NCBI RefSeq assembly: GCF_014352855.1
Contig: NZ_CP060697.1
Location: forward strand, 2,314,001 to 2,378,000
Source: Sphingomonas sabuli
GTDB taxonomy: Bacteria > Pseudomonadota > Alphaproteobacteria > Sphingomonadales > Sphingomonadaceae
Direction of reading: 5' to 3'
Length of the DNA: 64,000 bases
Shown here piece after piece: positions 43,156 to 52,628 of the stretch (position 1 is the first letter of the stretch; each line of letters begins with the position of its first letter). Below the pieces are notes generated by a model, which ran no database searches, was not told where the DNA came from, and saw nothing but the letters and a program-made list of their open reading frames with translations. Both the position numbers and the translations under genes were made by a program.

Positions 43156-43854
43156 ATGCGAGTGTCCTACGCCCAACAACGTCAGATCGGATCCAACCGC
43201 ACGGTCGCGATCATCGTCGTCGCCCTGATTCACGTCCTGCTCGGCTACGTCATCGTCACCGGGCTGGCGTATAATGTGATCAAGCAGGCGGCGAACGACC
43301 TGAAGACGTTCGACGTTGTCGACGAACCGCCGCCGCCGCCGCCGGAAGAACCGCCGCCGCCGCCGCCCGAAAGCCGGGTCGAAACGCCGCCGCCGCCGAT
43401 CGTGTCGCCGCCGCCGATCGTGCGCACGCGGACGCCGCCGCCGTCACCGGTCCAGGTGGTGCGCGAAGCGCCGCCGCCGGTGATCACGCCCCGCGCTACG
43501 CCGGCGCCGCCCGCGCCTCCGGCCCGTCCGGCACCGCCGCCCGCTCCGGTCGTGAAGGCAATCCCGCCGCGCAGCGCTTCGGGCGATCTGCAGAACCTGT
43601 TCCGCGGCGACGATTACCCCGAAGGCGCGGCGCGCGACAATGAACAGGGTTCGGTGACCGTGCGCCTGACCGTCGCCACCACCGGCCGGGTTTCGGATTG
43701 CGCCGTCAGTTCGTCGAGCGGATCGCGGTCGCTGGACACCGCGACCTGCCGCGTGTTGCGCAGCCGGGCCCGCTTTACGCCCGCCCGCGACAGCAGCGGC
43801 AACCCGACCACCGACAACGTCACCCAGCGCATTCGCTGGGTGCTGGAAGGCTAG
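43156..43854 (+). CDS. energy transducer TonB
   Basis: This 232-residue protein has one N-terminal membrane helix (about residues 17-39), a Pro-rich periplasm-spanning stretch (about residues 55-137, many PPPPP runs with Glu then Arg) and a C-terminal TonB domain (SVTVRLTVATTGRVSDCAVSS and FTPARDSSGNPTTDNV). TonB links the proton gradient (through ExbB/ExbD, not in the window) to outer-membrane receptors such as the one at 7590-9519. A GTG two codons downstream is an alternative start. The Pro codon runs are coding, not a satellite. Confidence 0.9.
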   Translation: MRVSYAQQRQIGSNRTVAIIVVALIHVLLGYVIVTGLAYNVIKQAANDLKTFDVVDEPPPPPPEEPPPPPPESRVETPPPPIVSPPPIVRTRTPPPSPVQVVREAPPPVITPRATPAPPAPPARPAPPPAPVVKAIPPRSASGDLQNLFRGDDYPEGAARDNEQGSVTVRLTVATTGRVSDCAVSSSSGSRSLDTATCRVLRSRARFTPARDSSGNPTTDNVTQRIRWVLEG

Positions 43855-44567
43855 CCCTCGACGCGCACCCGCTGGCCGGTTGGGACGTCCGCCACAAGCC
43901 GCGCCGCGATGAACTCGCCCACGACTTCAGGCGGCTTGACGTCTTCCGGCTCCTCACCCGGAAAGGCCAGCGAACGCATGCGCGTGCGCGTGGCGCCGGG
44001 ATCGACGACATGGACGCGAACCTTGCCCGACCGTTCCGTTTCGTCGCCGTACGCGAGAACGAGGTTTTCGAGCGCCGCCTTGGACGATCCGTACCCGCCC
44101 CAGAAGGCGCGCGGTTCGTGCCCGACGGACGAGGTAATGGCGACGACGTCGGCCCGCAGGGCGCGGCGCAGCATTGCATCGAACGAGGCGATCAGCCCCT
44201 GATTGGCGATGACGTTCAGCGTCAGGATGCGGGCATATTCCTTGGCATCGATATGTTCGACCGGAGTCAGCGACCCAAGCATCGCGGCGTTCAGCACCAG
44301 GATGTCGAGTGCTTCCCACCGTTCGCCGACCGCGGCCGCCAGCCGGGCGATGGATTCGCCGTCGACCAGGTCGACGGGCGCGATGGTCGCGTTGCCGCCC
44401 GCGGCGTGGATGCGGTCTTCGACCTCCTCCAGCGATGCCGTGGTGCGGGCGACAAGGATGACGTGCGCACCGGCCCGGGCCAGTGCCTCGGCGGTGGCGG
44501 CGCCGATGCCGCGGCTGGCGCCGGTGACGAGCGCCAGCTTGCCGGAAAGGGGCGCGTCCTCGCTCAC
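43851..44567 (-). CDS. SDR family oxidoreductase
   Basis: This 238-residue short-chain dehydrogenase has the cofactor motif TGASRGIG (about residues 15-22), an NAA motif (LVLNAAML), catalytic Ser (ITSSVG) and YGSSK with Tyr and Lys near residue 155. R at position 40 (VARTT) favours NADP. The substrate cannot be assigned. It ends convergently with tonB (four-base overlap), and upstream lies purF on the same strand with a 13-bp gap, so co-transcription with purF is possible. Confidence 0.88.
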   Translation of the reverse strand: MSEDAPLSGKLALVTGASRGIGAATAEALARAGAHVILVARTTASLEEVEDRIHAAGGNATIAPVDLVDGESIARLAAAVGERWEALDILVLNAAMLGSLTPVEHIDAKEYARILTLNVIANQGLIASFDAMLRRALRADVVAITSSVGHEPRAFWGGYGSSKAALENLVLAYGDETERSGKVRVHVVDPGATRTRMRSLAFPGEEPEDVKPPEVVGEFIAARLVADVPTGQRVRVEG

Positions 44568-44580
44568 TTACTGCGGCGGC

Positions 44581-46029
44581 CTAGCGGCTGGCGACGAGCG
44601 ACAGGCCGCGGCCGGCCGGGCCCTGACCCTGGTCGGTCAGCGTGGTGGGATAGTCGCCGGTGAAGCAGGCGTCGCAACGCTGCGGGTCGTTCGAATTGCG
44701 GGCGTCGCCAAGCGCCCGGTACAGGCCCTCGATCGAAATGAAGGCGAGGCTGTCGGCGTTGATATAGTCGCGCATCTGCTCGACGCTCATCTGCGCGGCG
44801 AGAAGCTTGGCCCGCTCCGGCGTGTCGACCCCGTAAAAGCAGCTGTGCGTCGTCGGCGGCGAGGCGATGCGCATGTGCACTTCGCGGGCGCCGGCGTCGC
44901 GCATCATCTGGACGATCTTCAGGCTGGTCGTCCCGCGCACAATCGAATCGTCGATCAGCACCACCCGCTTGCCGTCGATCAGCGAGCGGTTGGCATTGTG
45001 CTTCAGCTTGACGCCAAGGTTGCGCACTTCCTGGTTGGGCTGGATGAACGTCCGCCCGATGTAGTGCGACCGGATGATGCCCAGTTCGAACGGGATGTTG
45101 GACTGGTTGCTGAACCCCAGCGCCGCCGGCACGCCGCTGTCGGGCACGGGCACGACCAGATCGGCCTCGACCGGCGATTCGATCGCCAGCTCCGCTCCGA
45201 TGTTCTTGCGCACCTGGTAGACCGACGTGCCGTCGACGATCGAATCGGGGCGCGAGAAATACACGTGTTCGAAGATGCAGGGGCGGGGGTTGGCCGCTTC
45301 GAACGGGCGGAAGGACCGCAGCCCGCTCGCGTTGACGACCAGCATTTCGCCCGGCTCGACATCGCGGACGTAGCTGGCGCCGATGACGTCCAGCGCCACC
45401 GTTTCCGACGCGAAGATGGTCGCTTCGCCAAGTTTGCCCATGACCAGCGGCCGGATGCCGAGCGGATCGCGGCAGGCGATCAGGCCCTGTTCGGTCAGGA
45501 CCAGCAGCGAATAGGCGCCCTCGACCTGCTTCAGCGCATCGACCAGCCGGTCGACGGACGTGGTTTCATGCGATGTCGCGACAAGGTGGATGATCACTTC
45601 GGTGTCGCTGGTCGACTGAAAGATCGAGCCGCGGCGGCTGAGCGTGCGGCGAAGCTTCATCGCGTTCGACAGATTGCCGTTCTGCGCCAGCGCGAAGCCG
45701 CCGTCGTTAAGCTCGGCGAACAGCGGTTGCGCATTGCGGATGCCCGCGCCGCCTGCGGTGGAATAGCGGACATGGCCGATGGCCGACCCGCCCGGAAGCT
45801 TCGAAATGACGTCGTCGTCGCCGAAATTGCCGGCGACTTGGCCAAGCGCGCGATGGGAATGGAATTGCCCGCCGTCGAAGCTGGTGATGCCTGCGGCTTC
45901 CTGCCCGCGGTGCTGCAGCGCGTGCAGGCCAAGCGCGACAAAACTGGCCGCGTTGGCCGCGCCCCACAGGCCAAATACGCCGCATTCTTCACGCAGCTTG
46001 TCGTCGTCGAAAGGATTCGTGGTCAGCAT
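44581..46029 (-). CDS. purF: amidophosphoribosyltransferase
   Basis: This 482-residue PurF has Cys16 (LREECGVFG), the N-terminal nucleophile exposed after propeptide cleavage. It has a glutaminase domain with HRGQEAAGI and YSTAGG, and a phosphoribosyltransferase domain with VLIDDSIVRGTTS binding PRPP. Two GlnPATase cysteine-rich segments (ASPPTTHSCFYGVDTP, CDACFTGDYP) may hold a 4Fe-4S cluster. It makes phosphoribosylamine, the first purine step. The ATG at 46029 is preferred over the longer frame. cvpA, often its neighbour, lies 14 kb away here. Confidence 0.95.
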   Translation of the reverse strand: MLTTNPFDDDKLREECGVFGLWGAANAASFVALGLHALQHRGQEAAGITSFDGGQFHSHRALGQVAGNFGDDDVISKLPGGSAIGHVRYSTAGGAGIRNAQPLFAELNDGGFALAQNGNLSNAMKLRRTLSRRGSIFQSTSDTEVIIHLVATSHETTSVDRLVDALKQVEGAYSLLVLTEQGLIACRDPLGIRPLVMGKLGEATIFASETVALDVIGASYVRDVEPGEMLVVNASGLRSFRPFEAANPRPCIFEHVYFSRPDSIVDGTSVYQVRKNIGAELAIESPVEADLVVPVPDSGVPAALGFSNQSNIPFELGIIRSHYIGRTFIQPNQEVRNLGVKLKHNANRSLIDGKRVVLIDDSIVRGTTSLKIVQMMRDAGAREVHMRIASPPTTHSCFYGVDTPERAKLLAAQMSVEQMRDYINADSLAFISIEGLYRALGDARNSNDPQRCDACFTGDYPTTLTDQGQGPAGRGLSLVASR

Positions 46030-46152
46030 CGTTCCCGGCTCTTTGCTGGCAGGGCTCGTATATAGGGCGGCTTCGGCGTTTGTCGCCCCCAAGCCCGGCA
46101 AAAAAGGCTCGGTTCGACGATTCCACGGATTTGCGGCGGCGCGCGAAGCCGG

Positions 46153-46183
46153 TTGACCTTTACGTGAACGTAAAGCTAATGCT
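46153..46183 (+). promoter_or_regulatory. MerR-type promoter with LiuR-like palindrome
   Basis: CTTTACG and CGTAAAG form a perfect dyad at 46158-46175 around TGAA. A TTGACC (-35) begins at 46153, and a TAATGC (-10 candidate) at 46178 gives a long 19-base spacer, as in MerR-controlled promoters. The TTTACGTNAACGTAAA form matches the site described for LiuR regulators of branched-chain and fatty-acid catabolism. The gene it precedes is a MerR regulator, so this is probably its own operator. Confidence 0.65.
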
Positions 46184-46188
46184 GCGCG

Positions 46189-46578
46189 ATGGACAGCCCC
46201 CGGCGCCCCTGGTCAATCGGCGAAATGTGCGACGCCTTTGAGGTCACGCCGCGGGCCCTGCGGTTCTACGAGGACGAGCAGCTGATCGCACCGGAACGGC
46301 GCGGGACGGCCCGGCTCTATTCCGATCGCGACCGCGCCCGGCTGACCTGGATCCTGCGCGGCAAGCGCGTCGGGTTCAGCCTCAACGATATCCGCGAAAT
46401 GCTCGACCTGTACGACCTTGGCGACCATCGCCGGACGCAGCGGCTGGTCACGCTCGAACGCTGCAAGCAGCGGATCGTGACCCTTGAACGGCAGAAAGCC
46501 GATATCGACGCCACCATTGAAGACCTGAAAAACTTTGTCGCCCAGCTTGGCGACGACAGCAACGCAGAGGACGCCTGA
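46189..46578 (+). CDS. MerR family regulator, LiuR-like
   Basis: This 129-residue protein has a MerR winged helix with [25 protein letters not shown] (quoted in part) at residues 8-32, then a dimerisation helix ([19 protein letters not shown]) and a C-terminal coiled coil. There are no metal-binding cysteines in the effector part, so it belongs with the LiuR/acyl-CoA-type MerR group, not the metal sensors. The stop overlaps the start of the acyl-CoA dehydrogenase (TGATG), so it likely controls that gene in response to an acyl-CoA or related compound. The operator dyad at 46158-46175 lies upstream. Confidence 0.87.
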   Translation: MDSPRRPWSIGEMCDAFEVTPRALRFYEDEQLIAPERRGTARLYSDRDRARLTWILRGKRVGFSLNDIREMLDLYDLGDHRRTQRLVTLERCKQRIVTLERQKADIDATIEDLKNFVAQLGDDSNAEDA

Positions 46579-48374
46579 TGCCAACCTATACCGCCCCTAT
46601 CAAAGACACGCTCTACGTCCTCGACGACGTGCTCCAGATCCAGAATCATTCGAACTTGCCGGGTTTCGCCAACGCGACTCCGGACATGGTCGAAGCGATC
46701 CTTGCGGAAGGCGGCAAGTTCGCGGCCGAAGTCCTGCAACCGCTGAACGCGGTCGGTGACGAGGAAGGGTGCAAGCGCAACGACGACGGCAGCGTCACCA
46801 CCCCGCCGGGCTTCAAGGCGGCGTTCGACAAGTTCCGCGAGGCCGGCTGGCCGACGCTGACGGCGCCGGAAGAATTCGGCGGGCAGGGCCTGCCCAACGT
46901 GATCGGCACCGCGCTCAGCGAATATCTGCTGTCGGCCAACCACAGCTTCGAAATGTACCAGGGCCTGACCTCGGGCGCGGTCGCCGCGCTCTACATCAAG
47001 GGCAGCGATGAGCAGAAGCAAACCTACCTGCCCAAGCTGGTGACCGGCGAATGGACCGGGACGATGAACCTGACCGAACCGCATTGCGGCACCGATCTCG
47101 GCCTGTTGAAGACCAAGGCCGAGCCCAACGACGACGGCAGCTATTCGATCACCGGCACCAAGATTTTCATCTCCGCCGGCGAACACGACATGAGCGATAA
47201 TATCGTCCACATGGTCCTCGCCAAGCGCAGCGGCGCGCCCGACAACGTCAAGGGGATTTCGCTGTTCGTGGTGCCCAAGTTCATCGTCGATGAAAACGGC
47301 AACCCGGGCGAGCGCAACGGTGTCAGCTGCGGCTCCATCGAGAAGAAGATGGGCATTCACGGCAACGCGACCTGCGTGCTCAATTACGACGGCGCTAAGG
47401 GCTGGCTGGTCGGGGAGCCCGAAAAGGGCCTCGCGGCGATGTTCATCATGGTCAACGGCGCGCGCCTCGGCGTCGGGCTGCAGGGCGTTGCGCAGGGCGA
47501 AGTCGCCTATCAGAACGCCGTCGCTTATGCGCGCGACCGCAAGCAGGGCAAGGCACTCAAGCCGGAGGACCGCGACGAAGGCGCCAAGGCCGATCCGCTG
47601 TTCGTCCACCCCGACGTCCGCCGCATGCTGATGCAGATCCGCGCCTGGAACGAGGGCGCCCGCGCCCTGGTCCTGTGGGGTTCGCTGCAGGTCGACCTGT
47701 CGCGCAAGTCGCAGGACGCGGCGGAGCGGGAGCAGGCGGAAGACCTGCTCGGCGTGCTGACCCCGGTGATCAAGGGCTATCTGACCGACAAGGGCTTCCA
47801 AGCGACGATCCTGGCGCAGCAGGTGTTCGGCGGGCACGGCTACATTCGCGAATGGGGCATGGAACAGTTCGTCCGCGATGCCCGCATCGCAATGATCTAC
47901 GAAGGCGCCAATGGCGTGCAGGCGATGGACCTGGTCGGCCGCAAGCTGCCCAAGGACGGCGGCCGCGCAATCCGCACCTACCTGGAGCTCGTCGGGCGGG
48001 AGATCGGCGAGGCCAAGGCGGCCGGCGATCCGGCCGGCGTGGCTGCGGCGCTGGAACCCGCGCTCAAGGACTTGCAGGCGGCGACCATGTGGCTGGCGCA
48101 GAACGGCATGCAGGACCCGAACAATGCGGGTGCGGGCGCGTATCCGTACATGGAATTGATGGGCCTGGTGACGCTCGGCTGGATGTGGATGAAGATGGCG
48201 GGCGTGTCGTCCAAGGCCCTCGATGCGGGCGCTTCGGACAAGCAGTTCCACGAAGCCAAGCTGGCGACCGCGCGCTTCTATGCGCAGCGCGAACTGGTCG
48301 AATCGCCGTCGCTGCGGCGCAAGATCGAAGCCGGCGCCGAAACCGTCATGGCGCTGCCCGAAGAGGTCTTTTAG
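46578..48374 (+). CDS. acyl-CoA dehydrogenase (long form with C-terminal domain)
   Basis: This 598-residue flavoprotein has an N-terminal extension ([18 protein letters not shown]), then the usual three domains with [17 protein letters not shown] and [12 protein letters not shown] for FAD binding. The catalytic Glu442 is in [14 protein letters not shown], and an extra helical C-terminal domain follows about residue 460. This long ACAD type is typical of fatty-acid oxidation in alphaproteobacteria. It is coupled to the MerR regulator in front of it and followed convergently by a thioesterase gene, suggesting control of acyl-CoA levels. Confidence 0.94.
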   Translation: MPTYTAPIKDTLYVLDDVLQIQNHSNLPGFANATPDMVEAILAEGGKFAAEVLQPLNAVGDEEGCKRNDDGSVTTPPGFKAAFDKFREAGWPTLTAPEEFGGQGLPNVIGTALSEYLLSANHSFEMYQGLTSGAVAALYIKGSDEQKQTYLPKLVTGEWTGTMNLTEPHCGTDLGLLKTKAEPNDDGSYSITGTKIFISAGEHDMSDNIVHMVLAKRSGAPDNVKGISLFVVPKFIVDENGNPGERNGVSCGSIEKKMGIHGNATCVLNYDGAKGWLVGEPEKGLAAMFIMVNGARLGVGLQGVAQGEVAYQNAVAYARDRKQGKALKPEDRDEGAKADPLFVHPDVRRMLMQIRAWNEGARALVLWGSLQVDLSRKSQDAAEREQAEDLLGVLTPVIKGYLTDKGFQATILAQQVFGGHGYIREWGMEQFVRDARIAMIYEGANGVQAMDLVGRKLPKDGGRAIRTYLELVGREIGEAKAAGDPAGVAAALEPALKDLQAATMWLAQNGMQDPNNAGAGAYPYMELMGLVTLGWMWMKMAGVSSKALDAGASDKQFHEAKLATARFYAQRELVESPSLRRKIEAGAETVMALPEEVF

Positions 48375-48383
48375 GAAAAGCGC

Positions 48384-48773
48384 CTAGCGCGTGAGGAAAC
48401 GATCGACCACGCTCCGCGCCAGGCGCGCGGGGCGGTGGCTCGTCGCGTCGAGGCAGCACCAGCAGCTCTTGATCTCGGCCAGCACATCCTCGCCGCGCAT
48501 CACCACCGTAGTGAAATAGGCGCGGGCGCCCTTGACCTTCTCCGCCACCACGTCGGCAACGACGATATCGTCGAGGAACGTAGGCTTGCGGTAGGTAATC
48601 TCATGCTTGAGCGCGACCCACAGGTGACGGGCCACGGCGTCCGCCGGAGCGCGCGTTTCCCAGTAGCGGACGACCGCGTCCTGCACCCATTTCAGGTACA
48701 CGTTGTTGTTCACATGGCCCATGTGGTCGATGTCGCTTTCGCGAATGTCGATCGGGAATTGAAAAGCGGCCAT
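48384..48773 (-). CDS. 4-hydroxybenzoyl-CoA thioesterase-like (hotdog) acyl-CoA thioesterase
   Basis: This 129-residue hotdog protein has the YbgC/FadM pattern RESDIDHMGHVNNNVYLKWVQDA, in which Asp and His in DHMGHVNN form the active site, then EITYRKPTFLDDIVV. It hydrolyses acyl-CoA thioesters and lies ten bases from the convergent acyl-CoA dehydrogenase. The start at 48773 is preferred over an ATG six codons upstream. The last part holds a cluster of cysteines (KSCWCCLDA). Confidence 0.86.
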   Translation of the reverse strand: MAAFQFPIDIRESDIDHMGHVNNNVYLKWVQDAVVRYWETRAPADAVARHLWVALKHEITYRKPTFLDDIVVADVVAEKVKGARAYFTTVVMRGEDVLAEIKSCWCCLDATSHRPARLARSVVDRFLTR

Positions 48774-48832
48774 GTGCTTGAGAATAGGCAATCAAATACT
48801 ATTCACAAGCCTGTAAATAGATCGACCTGCAA

Positions 48833-51535
48833 TTATCCTTCGGCGGCGCGCTGGGTATCGCGACGATCGATGAAGTGCGGCATCAGCATGGTGACATCGT
48901 TGCCCTTGGCCTTCTTCGGCGCCAGCCGGCCGAGTTCAAATTCGCCGTCGAACTGCAACCCGAACTTGTTCGCGCCGGCCCATTTGACCGTGCCGATGAC
49001 CGGACCGACACCGACGATGTCGATTTTCAGGTGGGTGCCCGGCGCCACCGGCCGGTTGCATTCAACCAGCGCGCCGGTGACCGAGATGTTGCGCAGGCGA
49101 AGCTCCTCCTCGACGCCGTCCACGATGGCGATCGCGCGGCGCATCAGGCGATGGCGCGGTTCGCGCAGGCACTGGAAGCCGTCGGCCTCGACCCGGCTGC
49201 GGTTGGCGACTTCGCGCGCTTCTTCCGGTTTTGCCGGGCGGCCGAAGATGTACCCCTGGACGTGGGAGCAACCGAGCTCGCGGATCAGCGCCAGGTCGTC
49301 GTGGGTCTCGACGCCTTCGGCGCAGGTTTCCATCTCCAGGCTTTCCGCCAGCGTGACGATGGCGCGAATGATGGCGCTGTTGCGGTTAGTCGGCGAAGCC
49401 GCGCCGCGGACGAAGCTCTGATCGATCTTGATCTTGTCGAACGGCGCCTTCTTCAAATAGCCGAGCGACGAATAGCCGGTGCCGAAGTCGTCCAGCGCAA
49501 GGCGCACGCCAAGGTTCTTGAGGCGGGCGAACGTTTCGTCGGCGCTCTCGCCTTCGGCCAGGAACACGCCTTCAGTGATTTCCAGCTCGACTTGGCCGGG
49601 GTTGATGCCGCTGTCGTCGATCGCCTTGGCGATGGCGTCGACGATGCCCGGGTCGTTGAACTGGATCGGCGACAGGTTGATGGCGATGCGCACATGGCTT
49701 GGCCAATGGGCGGCTTCCTTCAATGCGGTTTCCATCACCCAATGGCCGATGCTGCCGATGAGGCCGCATTCCTCGGCCAGCGGGATGAACTTGGCCGGTG
49801 AGATCGGGCCGCGGACGGGGTGGTTCCAGCGGACCAGCGATTCGAAGCCGGACACCTCTTCGGACGCGGCGCGAACGATGGGCTGGTAGTTTACTTCCAG
49901 CTCGCCGCGGTCGATCGCCTGGCGCAGGTCGTTTTCAAGCGCCTGGCGGTCGGCGGCCTCGCTGTGCATCGACGGTTCGTAGAAGCAATGTTTGCCGCGC
50001 CCGGCCGCTTTGGCCGCGTACAGCGCGAGATCGGCGTTGCGAATGAGGCTGTCGGCGCAGGCGCGGCCGGGGTCGCCGATGGCGATGCCCACCGATGCGC
50101 CGATCAGCACGCGGTGGCCTTCGATCTTGTAGGGCCGCGAGACCTGTTCGATCAGCGTTCGCGACAGAGATTCCAGCAAGCCGATATCGACCGTTCCGGG
50201 CAGCACCGCCTTGAACTCGTCGCCGCCCAGACGGCCGACCTGCCCATGATCGCCCATCACCGATTTCAACCGTTCGGCGACCTGCCGCAGCAACGCGTCG
50301 CCGACCGGATGGCCAAGCGTGTCGTTGACGTTCTTGAACCGGTCGAGGTCGATCAGGAACAGGCTGCAGCCCTTGCGCCGGTGGGCGGCGTTGCGCAGCG
50401 CTTCTTCCAGCGTCTGCCGCATCATCGCCCGGTTGGGCAGGCTGGTGAGCGAGTCGAAGCGGGCGAGGCGGGTGATCTCCTGCTCGCTGCGCCGTTGTTC
50501 GGTCAGGTCGGTGCCGATGCCGCGAAAGCCGAGGAACCGGCCGCGCTCGTCGAACACCGGGTTGCCCGACAGCGACCAGTGAATATCGCGGTCGCTGGCG
50601 GCGCGGACGATGACGTCGGAAAAGGGGAAGCGCGCCGACAGGTGAAAGCCCAGCGTCTTGCGCTCTTCGATGCCGGCGCTGCCTTCGGTTTCGACCGACA
50701 GCAAAGCGGTGAATTGGCGGCCGAGCAATTGCGCCGCATGACACTGGAAATCGTCCGCGAGCTGCTGCGACACGTAGGACAGGGTGCCTTCCGGGTTGGT
50801 TTCCCAGAACCAGCCGCGGCCGCTGTTCTCGAACTCGTCGATGAAGGTCAGCGCCTTGCGCGCTTCGGCGTCGAGGTTGAGCCTGCGGCGGGTGGTCGCG
50901 ATGTTCGTCTGTGTGGTCGCAACGCTGTAGGCGACCAGCGAAAACGACAGGATGGCGATGCCCACCGGCACGATCGGCGAGGGCGAAAAGAAGGCCGATG
51001 CGGCGGTCGCGACGAAGGCGTTGACCACTGCCACTGGCGGAGAAACGACGGCGACGATCGCCGTCATCGCGATCCCCGCGCACGCCGCCATAGGGATCAC
51101 CGGATCGTCGAGACCGACGTGGAGGATCACCGCCAGGCAGAACAGGGCCCAAACGACGCCGACAATGGCGAGGTAGATGCACATCGCGCGGGACACGGTG
51201 TGCGGCGCCAGCTCCAGCTCGAAGCGGCGGCGGAGCAGCAGGATCGCGATCGTGTCGGCAGCTGCGAGGATGATCAGCGGGACCAGCGGATTGCCCAGCA
51301 GGTCTTCGCCCAGCAGCGCCGGATGGCGGATCAGGCAGACGAGTCCGAGCAACGCGTGCGCGACCGCCAGCAACATCGCCGTATGGTCGAACAGCGATAC
51401 GCGTGATTCGGCCAGCGAGCAGTCGTCAGGCGTTTCGGCGGTCTGGATGTCGAACCACAAGGCGTCGCGCACCGACGCCCGCTCCGGCGTGCGGGGCGGC
51501 TGGATTACGGCTTTGGCAAAACGCGCACGCGCCAT
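48833..51535 (-). CDS. membrane-bound PAS-GGDEF-EAL-PilZ c-di-GMP protein
   Basis: This 900-residue protein has about five helices (residues 50-205), a PAS-like segment (about 230-350) and a GGDEF domain with intact GGDEF at 437-441. An EAL domain follows, with the EAL triplet read as ESL (Glu565) and the metal/catalytic segment DDFGTGYSS at 682-690. A C-terminal PilZ-like domain (about 790-885, LRNISVTGALVEC, RPVAPG) completes the chain. No RxxD inhibitory site precedes GGDEF. Such proteins make and break cyclic di-GMP, and the PilZ part could sense it in cis. The gene stands alone with 41 bp to the thioesterase gene. Confidence 0.9.
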   Translation of the reverse strand: MARARFAKAVIQPPRTPERASVRDALWFDIQTAETPDDCSLAESRVSLFDHTAMLLAVAHALLGLVCLIRHPALLGEDLLGNPLVPLIILAAADTIAILLLRRRFELELAPHTVSRAMCIYLAIVGVVWALFCLAVILHVGLDDPVIPMAACAGIAMTAIVAVVSPPVAVVNAFVATAASAFFSPSPIVPVGIAILSFSLVAYSVATTQTNIATTRRRLNLDAEARKALTFIDEFENSGRGWFWETNPEGTLSYVSQQLADDFQCHAAQLLGRQFTALLSVETEGSAGIEERKTLGFHLSARFPFSDVIVRAASDRDIHWSLSGNPVFDERGRFLGFRGIGTDLTEQRRSEQEITRLARFDSLTSLPNRAMMRQTLEEALRNAAHRRKGCSLFLIDLDRFKNVNDTLGHPVGDALLRQVAERLKSVMGDHGQVGRLGGDEFKAVLPGTVDIGLLESLSRTLIEQVSRPYKIEGHRVLIGASVGIAIGDPGRACADSLIRNADLALYAAKAAGRGKHCFYEPSMHSEAADRQALENDLRQAIDRGELEVNYQPIVRAASEEVSGFESLVRWNHPVRGPISPAKFIPLAEECGLIGSIGHWVMETALKEAAHWPSHVRIAINLSPIQFNDPGIVDAIAKAIDDSGINPGQVELEITEGVFLAEGESADETFARLKNLGVRLALDDFGTGYSSLGYLKKAPFDKIKIDQSFVRGAASPTNRNSAIIRAIVTLAESLEMETCAEGVETHDDLALIRELGCSHVQGYIFGRPAKPEEAREVANRSRVEADGFQCLREPRHRLMRRAIAIVDGVEEELRLRNISVTGALVECNRPVAPGTHLKIDIVGVGPVIGTVKWAGANKFGLQFDGEFELGRLAPKKAKGNDVTMLMPHFIDRRDTQRAAEG

Positions 51536-51631
51536 GGGGTTCCCTCGCGGGAGGTCCCCCGCACATGCGCAGGTTTTAATCCACCGTGGATGAAAGCGCG
51601 CTCAACAAGGACGGTTAGCGCGCATTAACCA

Positions 51632-52558
51632 TCAGGCTTCCGTGGGCAGGAACTCCGGCACCGAAAGGTACCGCTCGCCGGTGTCGTAGTTGAAGCCGAG
51701 GACCCGGGCGCTGTCGCCCAGCTCCGCCAGCTTCTTGCCGATCGCCGCCAGCGTGGCGCCGGACGAAATGCCGACCAGCATGCCTTCTTCCCGAGCCGCC
51801 CGGAGCGCCATCTTCTTGGCTTCGTCTGCGCTGACTTGGATGACGCCGTCGAGCGCGTCCTTGTCGAGATTGGCCGGGATGAAGCCGGCGCCGATGCCCT
51901 GGATCGGGTGCGGACCCGGGTCACCGCCGCTTATAACCGGCGACAGTTCGGGCTCGACCGCGAAGACCTTGAGGCCGGGCCATGCTTTCTTGAGGACGTG
52001 CGCGACGCCGCTGATATGACCGCCGGTTCCGACGCCGGTGATCAGCGCGTCGAACGGCTCGTCGCCAAAGTCCTGTAGGATTTCCTGCGCCGTCGTACGT
52101 TCGTGGACGTCGACGTTAGCCGGATTGGTGAATTGCTGCGGCATCCAGGCGCCGTCGTTCTCGGCGAGGATTTCCTCGGCGCGGGCGATTGCGCCCTTCA
52201 TGCCCTTTTCCTTGGGCGTCAGGTCGAACTTCGCGCCATACGCCAGCATCAGCCGCCGCCGCTCAAGGCTCATGCTTTCGGGCATGACGAGGGTCAGCGG
52301 ATAGCCCTTGACCGCGGCGACCATGGCCAGGCCGATGCCGGTATTGCCCGACGTCGGCTCGACGATCATCCCGCCGGGCTTCAGCTTGCCCGACCGTTCC
52401 GCGTCCTCGACCATGGCCAGCGCAATACGGTCCTTGATCGACGCGCCGGGATTGGACCGTTCCGATTTGACCCACACGTCGGCCTTGTCGCCGAACAGGC
52501 GGTTGATGCGAATGTGCGGCGTGTTGCCGATGGTCTCGAGGATATTGGCTGCCTTCAT
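51632..52558 (-). CDS. cysK: cysteine synthase A
   Basis: This 308-residue PLP enzyme has Lys42 (NPGASIKDR), the asparagine/serine loop [11 protein letters not shown] and the phosphate loop [10 protein letters not shown]. The SGATLAA end is typical of O-acetylserine sulfhydrylase. It makes cysteine from O-acetylserine and sulfide in the cytoplasm. No Cys-regulated box is obvious upstream. The MFS gene lies 70 bp beyond its start on the same strand. The gap before GGDEF (51536-51631) holds only a short GCGCGC-containing stretch. Confidence 0.95.
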   Translation of the reverse strand: MKAANILETIGNTPHIRINRLFGDKADVWVKSERSNPGASIKDRIALAMVEDAERSGKLKPGGMIVEPTSGNTGIGLAMVAAVKGYPLTLVMPESMSLERRRLMLAYGAKFDLTPKEKGMKGAIARAEEILAENDGAWMPQQFTNPANVDVHERTTAQEILQDFGDEPFDALITGVGTGGHISGVAHVLKKAWPGLKVFAVEPELSPVISGGDPGPHPIQGIGAGFIPANLDKDALDGVIQVSADEAKKMALRAAREEGMLVGISSGATLAAIGKKLAELGDSARVLGFNYDTGERYLSVPEFLPTEA

Positions 52559-52628
52559 GGCCGTGGGTCTCCTGCGCGGCGGTTCGTTGCCGCTCGCCTA
52601 TATGGGAAGCGCCACCGGCTTGAACAGG

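Noticed and set aside
43325..43560. CCGCCG-rich segment as a microsatellite or CRISPR-like repeat
   Set aside because: It is the in-frame proline linker of TonB, with irregular unit lengths and no spacers.
49820..51406. 528-codon open frame antisense to the GGDEF/EAL gene
   Set aside because: Shadow of a strong coding frame; no motifs.
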